From the NCBI GenBank assembly GCA_943841085.1, contig CALSWN010000042.1, forward strand, positions 1-42,512: DNA of 42,512 bases, in the 5' to 3' direction. The position numbers and the translations under genes were made by a program. Source of the stretch: an uncultured Candidatus Pelagibacter sp. (lineage in GTDB: Bacteria; Pseudomonadota; Alphaproteobacteria; Pelagibacterales; Pelagibacteraceae). The notes beneath the pieces were generated by a model that did no database searches, was not told where the DNA came from, and worked only from the letters and a program-made list of their open reading frames with translations. This document shows positions 1-8,572 of this stretch, in pieces (position 1 is the stretch's first letter; each line of letters opens with the position of its first letter).

Positions 1-123
1 CAGCTCCTGAAGGTATAGATTATCCAATTCCGGGAAATGATGATGCCGCTCGTGCTATTGGACTTTATTGTGATTTAATAGCTCGATCAGCTTTAGATGG
101 TATGGCTGCTCAAATGGGTTCTG
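1..123 (+). CDS. rpsB: 30S ribosomal protein S2, C-terminal fragment, truncated at the window edge and at an apparent junction
   Basis: Frame beginning at nt 3 reads [40 protein letters not shown], the typical alphaproteobacterial S2 C-terminus. The frame then runs into gltD antisense sequence. Not in the ORF track because no start codon is present. Confidence 0.8.
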
Positions 124-340
124 CTGTCAGTTTTAACCAGTCAGGAATGTTATTACTTAAGGGGCAATGCACTTGACAAAATGGAACACCACACTGTGAA
201 CATCTGCTTGCTTGTTCACCAGCTTTTTCTTTAATAAATTCATTATAAATTTCATTAAAGTCATCTTTTCTATTAGAAACTTCCCTTTTAGGTGGGTTTT
301 GTTGACCTATTTTTACAAATTTTAACATTTTATTTGGCAT
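118..340 (-). pseudogene. gltD: Glutamate synthase small subunit, N-terminal fragment only (truncated at junction with rpsB)
   Basis: [74 protein letters not shown] matches the GltD N-terminus including the CxxCxxxxC cluster. It stops abruptly after LTAE-PI, where rpsB sequence begins. Confidence 0.8.
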
Positions 341-396
341 TTTTTTTCCTCAATAATCAATAATATATTATGATTTTCAATAATAAAAGATAAATT

Positions 397-415
397 AGGA
401 CAGTATACCTGTCCT
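397..415. promoter_or_regulatory. Perfect inverted repeat AGGACAG-TATAC-CTGTCCT in the gltD/uppP divergent intergenic region, candidate operator
   Basis: 7-bp perfect arms separated by 5 nt, read directly, about 57 nt upstream of the gltD start. Confidence 0.5.
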
Positions 416-521
416 TTATTTTAAAAAAATATACTATTAACATGCTTTTTTACATTTATGCATACCTAATATGTTGCCATCGAATTGTTTTATTTAAGCT
501 TTATTTAAGTTACGAAAGAAA

Positions 522-1292
522 ATGAACATAAATTTTATTGAAATTATAATTCTATCAATAGTTCAGGGTATATCAGAATTCTTACCTATTAGTTCTTCGG
601 CCCACTTAAATATTGTTGAAGTGATTTTAAAATTTAACACAAGCTCACTAATGATTGATGTCAGTCTTCATCTTGGCTCCTTGCTAGCAATTATTTTTTA
701 TTTCAAAAAAGAATTATTAAATCTGAAAAATAATCTTAAATTAGTATCTTTAATGTTTATTGGGTCTGTTCCAGTCATAATAGCTGGATATACTCTTAGC
801 ATCACAAGTCTAATTAATCTATTTGATGATAATCTCAAAATAATTGCTTGGACAACATTGATTTTTGCTATTATTTTATATTTTGCAGACAAAAGTAAAG
901 TCAAAAATAAATTATCTAATGACCTTAATTTAAAAACAATATTTTTTATTGGTATGTTTCAAATACTTGCCTTAATACCAGGAGTAAGTAGAGCAGGTAT
1001 TACAATTACTGCTGCAAGATTTTTAAAATTTAATAGATTTGACTCAAGTAAAATTTCTTTTTTATTAGCTATCCCTGCTATAGCAGGAGCAAGCGTACTT
1101 CAACTTAGAAATGTTGTTGAACAAAGTTTTGAAATTAATTATCTTATCTTTATATCAATTTCACTATCTTTTTTATTCTCTTATTTTACAATTAAATTTT
1201 TTTTGGAATATGTGAATAAATTTTCTTTAAATGTTTTCGTAATTTATAGAATTATTATATCTATGATTTTATTTATAATAATATATAGTTAA
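522..1292 (+). CDS. uppP: Undecaprenyl-diphosphatase (BacA/UppP family)
   Basis: Motifs QGISEFLPISSSAHL and PGVSRAGITITAAR; polytopic membrane protein. Confidence 0.95.
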   Translation: MNINFIEIIILSIVQGISEFLPISSSAHLNIVEVILKFNTSSLMIDVSLHLGSLLAIIFYFKKELLNLKNNLKLVSLMFIGSVPVIIAGYTLSITSLINLFDDNLKIIAWTTLIFAIILYFADKSKVKNKLSNDLNLKTIFFIGMFQILALIPGVSRAGITITAARFLKFNRFDSSKISFLLAIPAIAGASVLQLRNVVEQSFEINYLIFISISLSFLFSYFTIKFFLEYVNKFSLNVFVIYRIIISMILFIIIYS

Positions 1293-2176
1293 TTTCTTTT
1301 GAATATTGGAGCTAATTGAGAGAACAAAACCCCAAGCAGGATAAATAAGCATCCAAATAAATTATTTATGTCTAATATCTGATTTAATAAAATCCAAGCT
1401 GCAATAGTTGCAAAAACACCTTCTAATGAAAAAATTATAGCTGATGGAGCAGGAGAGATGTTTTTTTGTGCATATATTTGCAAAACAAATGCAAGACCTC
1501 CAGATAAAATTCCAGCATATAAAATTTGAAATTTTTCTTTCAAAATATTAACCCAAATAAAATCTTCAAAAATTAATCCTACTATTAATGACGATGCAGC
1601 AACAATTAAAGTTTGAATTGCCCCGATTGTTAGTGGAAGATTAAATTTTTCTATAATTTTACCAGTAAAAATAATATGCGTGCTCCAGAAAAATGCCCCC
1701 ATGACTACAAGCGAGTCACCAATTCTAACTGTTGCGCTATAAAAATTAGTTAAAAGATATCCGCCCATCACACAAAGAAAAACTGCAGGCCAAATGCTCC
1801 AGTGAATTGGCTTTTTATACATAAAAAAAATTATAATTGGGACCATAGGCACATAAAAAATAGTGAAAAAAGCGGCATTAGCAACTTCCGTGTAGAGTAG
1901 AGCTACTTGTTGCAATGCTGATCCTAAAAACAAAGATAGGCCTATTAAAATAGCTAAGTTGATAAATTGTTTTTGGCTTTTGTTTATTGATTTAAAAATT
2001 TTTTTTCTTTCAAAAATTAAAGCTAAGGGTGCTACAGCTAAAAACCCAACAAAAAATCTTACTGCATTAAAAGTAAAAGGACCAATATCATCCATGCCTG
2101 TGTCTTGTGCAATAAAAGTTGTACCCCATATGAATGTACAGAGTAATGCGCTAAATAATGATACTGTTTTAGACAT
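1289..2176 (-). CDS. EamA/DMT family transporter
   Basis: About 10 TM helices; IWGTTFIAQDTGMDDIGPFTFNAVRFF and C-terminal EamA repeat with SLEGVFATIAAWILL. Confidence 0.9.
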   Translation of the reverse strand: MSKTVSLFSALLCTFIWGTTFIAQDTGMDDIGPFTFNAVRFFVGFLAVAPLALIFERKKIFKSINKSQKQFINLAILIGLSLFLGSALQQVALLYTEVANAAFFTIFYVPMVPIIIFFMYKKPIHWSIWPAVFLCVMGGYLLTNFYSATVRIGDSLVVMGAFFWSTHIIFTGKIIEKFNLPLTIGAIQTLIVAASSLIVGLIFEDFIWVNILKEKFQILYAGILSGGLAFVLQIYAQKNISPAPSAIIFSLEGVFATIAAWILLNQILDINNLFGCLFILLGVLFSQLAPIFKRN

Positions 2177-2182
2177 AAAAAT

Positions 2183-3442
2183 TTATATAGCTAATTTATA
2201 AGCGAAATTTTTACCAAGATTTTCTTTTAAGTCGTTGTTAAATCTCGCAGCCTCAGCACCATCTATTATTCTATGGTCATATGATAAAGATAGTGGAAGC
2301 ATCGTTCTTGTTTCAAATTTATCATTAATAAAAATTTGTTTTTTTTGAGCTTTACCAATTCCTAATATCGCTACTTCAGGATAATTTATTATCGGAGTAA
2401 AAAATGAACCTCCAATGCCTCCAAGACTAGTAATGGTCATTGAACCTCCAAAAAATTCTCTTTTATCAATCTTTAAATTTCGGCATTCATCACTTACTCT
2501 TCTTAATTCACTACTTATATAAGAAATATTTTTATTTTCTACATTTCTAATTTTAGGTACCATCAGCCCATGTGGTGTATCTACTGCAATCCCAATATGA
2601 AAATATTTTTTTATCGTAATTTTACCATTTTCGATATCATCAATTGAAGAATTAAAACTAGGAAATTTTTTTAAGGATGCCACTAAAGCTTTAACTATAA
2701 AAGCTAGTGGAGTAATTTTTTTTTTATCACCAGTGTACATATCAGTGAGTGAATTTCTAAAACTTTCCATTTCAGTTATATCAGCCTCATCATGATTTGT
2801 TACATGAGGTATTGTTGTCCAGGAATTTACTAAATAAGTTGATGCTAATTTTTTTACTCTTGGAATATCCTTAATTTCAACTTCCCCAAAATCAGAGTGT
2901 TCAAATTCATTACTAATTTTATTTGGTTTACTCTCTTTTGCTTGTTCAATAATTTTTGGTTTTGCTACCACAAATTTTTTAATATCGTCTTCAATAACTC
3001 TTCCTCTTTTTTCGCTTCCAACTACTTGATTGATATCTACACCAAGTTCTCTAGCAAATTTCCGAGCTTTTGGACTCGCGGATGAAGTATCTGTGACCTT
3101 ATTTTGATTAATTAAAGTTTGCTGATTTTCCTGTTTTATTAACTGAATTTTTTTAAACTCTTTTTCAGTAGAAGGTTTTTTTTTAAACTTTTCTTCTGTT
3201 TGAGATGTACTTTCTAAAATTAATATTAAATCACCTTCAGAGACCTTATCTCCAACTTTAATATTTACTAACTTAACCTTTCCATCAAAAAGGGTTGGAA
3301 TTTCAACGCTAGATTTGTCACTTTCAATTGTAATAAGTGGGTCATTTTTTGATATTAGTTGGCCACTAGAGACTAATACTTCAACTACCTCTACATCCTT
3401 GAATTCACCTATATTTGGAACTTTTATCTCTTTGTCTGGCAT
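2183..3442 (-). CDS. aceF: Pyruvate dehydrogenase E2, dihydrolipoamide acetyltransferase (one lipoyl domain, PSBD, catalytic domain)
   Basis: Lipoyl motif ITIESDKSSVEIP; PSBD ASPKARKFARELGVDINQVVGSEKRGRVIEDDI; catalytic SLSYDHRIIDGAEAARF. Start codon abuts the aceE stop. Confidence 0.92.
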   Translation of the reverse strand: MPDKEIKVPNIGEFKDVEVVEVLVSSGQLISKNDPLITIESDKSSVEIPTLFDGKVKLVNIKVGDKVSEGDLILILESTSQTEEKFKKKPSTEKEFKKIQLIKQENQQTLINQNKVTDTSSASPKARKFARELGVDINQVVGSEKRGRVIEDDIKKFVVAKPKIIEQAKESKPNKISNEFEHSDFGEVEIKDIPRVKKLASTYLVNSWTTIPHVTNHDEADITEMESFRNSLTDMYTGDKKKITPLAFIVKALVASLKKFPSFNSSIDDIENGKITIKKYFHIGIAVDTPHGLMVPKIRNVENKNISYISSELRRVSDECRNLKIDKREFFGGSMTITSLGGIGGSFFTPIINYPEVAILGIGKAQKKQIFINDKFETRTMLPLSLSYDHRIIDGAEAARFNNDLKENLGKNFAYKLAI

Positions 3443-6400
3443 CTATATCTTTGTTGGCATTGGTTTACTTCCGTCAATATTATACTTTTTTATAGCTTCT
3501 TTTGCATATTTTGAGGCTATCAATTGCTCTTTTGCCAATACACTTAATCCATAAGCAACAATATGTTCTTTATCAACCTCAAAAAATTTTCTAAGATTTT
3601 TTCTTGTATCACTTCTCCCATAACCATCTGTTCCTAATGAATAAAAACTTTTATTAGTATAAGGTCTAATTTGGTCAGAATTCATTCTCATATAATCAGA
3701 AGCTGCCATGATTGGTCCTTCTGTTTTTCCAAGACATTGTTCTACAAACGAAATTTTTTGTTCTTTATCTGGATTTAAAAGATTGTATCTTTCAACCTCC
3801 ATGCCATCTCTTCTCAGTTCATTAAAACTAGTAACACTCCAAATTTCACTATCTATCTTATATTCATTTTGAAGAATTTCAGCAGCTTTCATCATTTCTC
3901 TCAATATTGTACCAGAGCCTAAAAGTTGAATTTTTGTTTTTTTATATCTATTAAATTCTTTAATTTTATACATACCTTTAAGAATGCCTTTTTCACAATT
4001 TTTATCTTTTGGTATGGCTGGATGTGAATAATTTTCATTCATAGTAGTAATATAATAAAAAACATTTTCATTTTTTTCATGCATTCTTCTCAACCCTTCT
4101 CTAAAAATTACAGCTAATTCATAATGAAAAGTTGGATCATAAGAAATACAATTTGGAATTGTTGATGCAACTAAATGACTATGACCATCTTGATGTTGTA
4201 ATCCTTCTCCTGCCAATGTAGTTCTTCCAGCTGTTGCTCCAATTAAAAATCCTCTAGCTTGACTATCTCCAGCTGCCCATGCAAGATCACCTATTCTTTG
4301 AAAACCAAACATAGAATAAAAAATATAAATTGGTATCATTTCAATATCATGATTTGTATAAGAGGTCGCTGCTGCAATCCACGATGACATTGCACCGGCT
4401 TCGTTAATCCCTTCCTCTAATACTTGTCCACTTTTGTCTTCTCTATATGAGCTTAACTGTGCTGAGTCTTCTGGCTCATACTTTTGCCCCTCGTGCGCAT
4501 ATATTCCTATTTTTTGAAAAAAACCTTCCATGCCAAAAGTTCTTGCTTCATCAGGAATGATTGGAACTAATCTTGGTGAAACATTTTTATCTCTTAACAA
4601 ATTTGTTAACATTCTGACTAATGCCATAGTTGTAGACATTTCTTTTTCTCCAGTCGACACTTTCATAAAATCAAAAATGTTTTTTGCCGGTGCTTTAATA
4701 GGTTTTGAATATGTTGTTCTTTCAGGTAAAGGACCACCAAGGTTCATTCTTTTTTCTTTTATGTATTTGATTTCTGGTGATTTTTCATCTGGCTTGAAAT
4801 ACTCAACGTTTTTTACTTGCTCGTCTGTAAGTGGAACGTCAAATCGATCTCTGTAGTACAATAAATCATCTACATCTAATTTTTTAGTTTGATGAGTTGT
4901 GTTAACACTTTCCCCTGTTTTGCCCATTCCATAGCCTTTAATCGTTTTTGCTATTATAACTGTTGGGCTGCCTTGATTTTTTGATGCTTTATCATACGCT
5001 GCATAAACTTTATGAGGATCATGTCCTCCTCTATTTAACCTCCAGATATCTTTATCTGATAAACTAGAAACTAACTCTTCTGTTTCTGGATATTTTCCAA
5101 AAAATTTTTCCCTAACATATGATCCATTTCTGGCTTTCATTGCTTGATACTCGCCATCTACTGTTTCATTCATAATCTTAACTAAATGACCTGTTTTGTC
5201 ATTAGCAATTAAAGAGTCCCAATACGAACCCCAAATTACTTTAATGACATTCCATCCAGCTCCTCTAAAACTTCCCTCTAATTCTTGAATAATTTTTCCA
5301 TTACCCCTCACAGGTCCATCTAATCTTTGAAGATTACAGTTCACAACAAATATTAAATTATCTAATTTTTCTCTAGCAGCTAATCCTATTGCACCTAATG
5401 ACTCTGGCTCGTCCATTTCTCCATCACCTAAGAATGCCCAAACTTTTCTTCCTTCATCTTTAATTAATCCTCTGTTAATTAGATATTTCATGTACCTTGC
5501 TTGATAAATTGCGAGCATAGGTCCTAAGCCCATAGATACAGTTGGAAATTGCCAAAAATTTGGCATCAACCAAGGATGTGGATATGAAGAAAGTCCCCCT
5601 AATTCAACTTCTTGTCTAAAGCTATCTAATTGTTTTTCATTCAACCTGCCTTCAAGAAATGCTCTTGCGTAAACACCTGGTGCACTGTGACCTTGGAAAT
5701 AAATTAAATCACCGCCAAATTTATTATTTTTTGCTCTCCAAAAATGATTCATTCCTACATCATAAAGTGTTGCTGCTGATGCAAATGTACCTATATGACC
5801 TCCCAATTCAGGAAATTTTTTATTTGCCCTAACAACCATGGCTGCTGCATTCCACCTAATTAAAGATCTAATTCTTCTTTCAATATTTTGATCACCATTA
5901 GATTTTAATTCTGCCTCTGGTGGGATTGTATTGATGTATGGAGTATGTTGTGTATAAGGAATATTTGCGCCTTCTCGATAAGCTTTATTAATTAATTCTT
6001 TTATCAAAAAATGGGCTCTTTGATTTCCATCTTTTTCAACAACTGCTGACAATGATTCTAACCAATCTTGAGTTTCTAATGGATCAATATCATTGTTGTT
6101 TGTGACCTGAATTATTGTTTGTTTTTTTTCCTCAATTAACTTTTTTTGAACAGTTTTTTCAATTTTTTCATTTTTTAAAGCTGATTCTGCTTGCTTGATA
6201 ATACTTTCTGTATCTTTAGGAATTGGTTTTACTGAAGATTCTTGATTTGATGACTCAACATTTAATAACAAATCTCCCTTTGAAACTTTATCACCAACTT
6301 TAACATTTATAGATTGAATCTTTCCTGAGACTGTTGATGGTATTTCAACACTAGATTTATCACTTTCAATAGTAACAACAGGATCATCTAAATTTATTTT

Positions 6401-6481
6401 ATCTCCCACTTTTACTAGAAGTTCAATAACCTCAACTTTTTCAAATTCACCAATATCTGGAACAAGTAATTTTTCGCTCAT
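3443..6481 (-). CDS. aceE: Pyruvate dehydrogenase E1, homodimeric AceE type, with fused N-terminal lipoyl domain
   Basis: 1012 aa; residues about 1-80 are a lipoyl domain (VVTIESDKSSVEIPSTVSGKIQSINVKVGDKVSKGD), followed by a complete AceE-like E1 (IRWNAAAMVVRANKKFPELGGHIGTFASAATLYDVGMNHFW; VWAFLGDGEMDEPESLGA). Confidence 0.93.
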   Translation of the reverse strand: MSEKLLVPDIGEFEKVEVIELLVKVGDKINLDDPVVTIESDKSSVEIPSTVSGKIQSINVKVGDKVSKGDLLLNVESSNQESSVKPIPKDTESIIKQAESALKNEKIEKTVQKKLIEEKKQTIIQVTNNNDIDPLETQDWLESLSAVVEKDGNQRAHFLIKELINKAYREGANIPYTQHTPYINTIPPEAELKSNGDQNIERRIRSLIRWNAAAMVVRANKKFPELGGHIGTFASAATLYDVGMNHFWRAKNNKFGGDLIYFQGHSAPGVYARAFLEGRLNEKQLDSFRQEVELGGLSSYPHPWLMPNFWQFPTVSMGLGPMLAIYQARYMKYLINRGLIKDEGRKVWAFLGDGEMDEPESLGAIGLAAREKLDNLIFVVNCNLQRLDGPVRGNGKIIQELEGSFRGAGWNVIKVIWGSYWDSLIANDKTGHLVKIMNETVDGEYQAMKARNGSYVREKFFGKYPETEELVSSLSDKDIWRLNRGGHDPHKVYAAYDKASKNQGSPTVIIAKTIKGYGMGKTGESVNTTHQTKKLDVDDLLYYRDRFDVPLTDEQVKNVEYFKPDEKSPEIKYIKEKRMNLGGPLPERTTYSKPIKAPAKNIFDFMKVSTGEKEMSTTMALVRMLTNLLRDKNVSPRLVPIIPDEARTFGMEGFFQKIGIYAHEGQKYEPEDSAQLSSYREDKSGQVLEEGINEAGAMSSWIAAATSYTNHDIEMIPIYIFYSMFGFQRIGDLAWAAGDSQARGFLIGATAGRTTLAGEGLQHQDGHSHLVASTIPNCISYDPTFHYELAVIFREGLRRMHEKNENVFYYITTMNENYSHPAIPKDKNCEKGILKGMYKIKEFNRYKKTKIQLLGSGTILREMMKAAEILQNEYKIDSEIWSVTSFNELRRDGMEVERYNLLNPDKEQKISFVEQCLGKTEGPIMAASDYMRMNSDQIRPYTNKSFYSLGTDGYGRSDTRKNLRKFFEVDKEHIVAYGLSVLAKEQLIASKYAKEAIKKYNIDGSKPMPTKI

Positions 6482-6579
6482 TATTTAAGTCAGTTTATAC
6501 ACCTTAAATATTGTTATTCTAAATATTTTTAACACAATTAGCACCATTTTTGGACAACCTTAGTTGATACTTATACACA

Positions 6580-6696
6580 ATGTTTACATATATATTAAAA
6601 AAAATAAGTAATTATAGAAAAGAGCAAAATTTAGATGCAAGATTTTGGATTCAAAAAGCTCTTTTAAGTAAAAATTTTAATAAAACTTCTTATTAG
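6580..6696 (+). CDS. Candidate 38-aa small protein of unknown function
   Basis: ATG-to-TAG frame MFTYILKKISNYRKEQNLDARFWIQKALLSKNFNKTSY in the aceE/thiolase intergenic gap; no strong SD. Weak evidence. Confidence 0.25.
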   Translation: MFTYILKKISNYRKEQNLDARFWIQKALLSKNFNKTSY

Positions 6697-7874
6697 TTTT
6701 TCTCGATACAAATAGCTATACCCATACCACCACCTATACATAGAGTGGCACAGCCTTTGGCTTTATTTTGTTTAATCATCTCATGAATAAGTGTTACTAA
6801 AATTCTAGTTCCTGAAGCTCCGATTGGATGCCCTAACGCAATAGCACCACCGTTAACATTCACAATTTCGTTAGAAATCTTAAGGTCTCTAATCACAGCA
6901 ATACTTTGGGCTGCAAATGCCTCATTAATTTCAAACAAGTCAACATGTTCTTTTTTCCATCCTGCTCTTTCTAAAGCCATATTAACAGCTGGTATTGGAC
7001 CAAGTCCCATCAATGAAGGTTCTACTCCACAAGTTGCCCAAGAAACTATTTTTACTAATGGCTCTACACCTTTAACTTCCGCTTCTTCTCTGGACATTAG
7101 TACTGTTGCTGCCGCACCATCATTTATTCCAGATGAGTTGCCCGCAGTAACTGTTCCATTTTCTTTAAAAATGGTCTTAAGTTTTTTTAAATCTTCTAAA
7201 TTTAAATTATTTCTTGGATGTTCATCTTTTTCAAAAAGAAAATTTTTACCATCTATTTTTAATTTTATTAATTCATTTTTAAATTTATTATCATTAATAG
7301 CTTTTTGTGTTTTTTTTTGAGAATTTAATGCAAATAAATCCTGTTCATCTCTAGAAATTTTATATTTTTCTGCAACATTTTCAGCAGTAACCCCCATATG
7401 GTAATTATTAAACGAGTCTACTAAGCCATCATTAATCATTGTATCAACTAATTTCTTTTCATCTAATTTTTTATCTTCTCTATAAAATATTGAATGAGGT
7501 GCTCGAGACATGTTTTCTTGTCCACCAGCAACTACAATCTTATTCTCACCTAATTTGATAGATTGATATCCTGTTATGATGGATCTTAATCCAGATCCAC
7601 ATACCTGGTTAACAATATAAGCAGGCGTGGATACTGGGACTCCAGCTAGTATAGATGCCTGTCTCGCAGGGTTTTGTCCTAATCCAGAGGTCAAAACATG
7701 CCCCATAATCACTTCATCAATATCATCTGACTTTAATTTTGAATTTTGAATAACTTCTTTAATTGCTAGCGCCCCAATTTTATCAGCGCTTAAGTTCTTT
7801 AAAGATCCGTTATATGTGCCAATAGGTGTTCTTAAAGCACCTGTAATAACTACATCATTTGATTTTTTGCTCAT
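6693..7874 (-). CDS. Acetyl-CoA acetyltransferase (thiolase)
   Basis: QVCGSGLRSI active-site Cys motif, NVNGGAIALGHPIGASGTRI, CIGGGMGIA. Confidence 0.93.
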   Translation of the reverse strand: MSKKSNDVVITGALRTPIGTYNGSLKNLSADKIGALAIKEVIQNSKLKSDDIDEVIMGHVLTSGLGQNPARQASILAGVPVSTPAYIVNQVCGSGLRSIITGYQSIKLGENKIVVAGGQENMSRAPHSIFYREDKKLDEKKLVDTMINDGLVDSFNNYHMGVTAENVAEKYKISRDEQDLFALNSQKKTQKAINDNKFKNELIKLKIDGKNFLFEKDEHPRNNLNLEDLKKLKTIFKENGTVTAGNSSGINDGAAATVLMSREEAEVKGVEPLVKIVSWATCGVEPSLMGLGPIPAVNMALERAGWKKEHVDLFEINEAFAAQSIAVIRDLKISNEIVNVNGGAIALGHPIGASGTRILVTLIHEMIKQNKAKGCATLCIGGGMGIAICIEKN

Positions 7875-7949
7875 TGATAATGCAACATAATATTTTATAA
7901 GTTAAATTACATCAAAAACTTTGTTATATTGGGCAAATTATTTAATTAG

Positions 7950-8026
7950 GGACCGCTGGCCAAATTGGATAAGGCGCTCGGCTACGAACCGGGAGACTCC
8001 AGATTCGAGTTCTGGGCGGTCCACCA
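7950..8026 (+). tRNA. tRNA-Arg (anticodon ACG)
   Basis: Acceptor GGACCGC/GCGGTCC, anticodon stem CTCGG/CCGGG with loop CTACGAA, T arm CCAGA-TTCGAGT-TCTGG, encoded CCA. Confidence 0.95.
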
Positions 8027-8041
8027 AAAGGATAAATTAAA

Positions 8042-8140
8042 ATGTTAGATTGGCTACTAAAATCATCTTTACAAAAATCAGTTATATATTTTTTCATAAT
8101 TGTTCTTATACTTTTATTAATTTTAACTTTTACATTATAA
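8042..8140 (+). CDS. Candidate 32-aa single-pass membrane micropeptide
   Basis: MLDWLLKSSLQKSVIYFFIIVLILLLILTFTL between tRNA-Arg and the thioesterase; AAGGAT sequence upstream of ATG could act as an SD. Confidence 0.35.
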   Translation: MLDWLLKSSLQKSVIYFFIIVLILLLILTFTL

Positions 8141-8146
8141 AAAATT

Positions 8147-8572
8147 ATGAGTAGTAAATTTGAACAAATAAGTATTAAACCTGGTTTTATAAAACATAAT
8201 GGGGGTGTTTTATTTAGGACAGTATCTGACACAGAGTACGAATTTAAAACAACAATCAACGAAAACCATTTAAATGCTGCTGGAATAACTCACGGTGGTT
8301 ATTTATCTGCTTTGATCGATGCTGGAGCAGGAACTGCCGCACACAGAGCAGCCGACAATGCACCTTGTGTAACTATTTCTTTGGATTTAAAATTTATTGG
8401 TGCTTCAAAAGTGGGTGATGAAGTAATTGGTTATACAAAAATTCTTAAAAAGACAAATACGCTAATATTTTTATTTTGTGAATTAAAGTGTAATAATAAG
8501 ATTATTACTTCAGCATCTGGATTATGGAAAATTTTAAAGATTAAACCATCTAGCCCTGACCCTAGTGGATAG
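8147..8572 (+). CDS. PaaI-like hotdog-fold thioesterase
   Basis: NHLNAAGITHGGYLSALIDAGAGTAA motif; about 140 aa. Confidence 0.88.
   Translation: MSSKFEQISIKPGFIKHNGGVLFRTVSDTEYEFKTTINENHLNAAGITHGGYLSALIDAGAGTAAHRAADNAPCVTISLDLKFIGASKVGDEVIGYTKILKKTNTLIFLFCELKCNNKIITSASGLWKILKIKPSSPDPSG

Noticed and set aside
7942-8259. 105-aa minus-strand ORF covering the tRNA-Arg
   Set aside because: Its C-terminus is the antisense of tRNA-Arg (GGPPRTRIWSLPVRSRAPYPIWPAVPN), a typical tRNA artefact.
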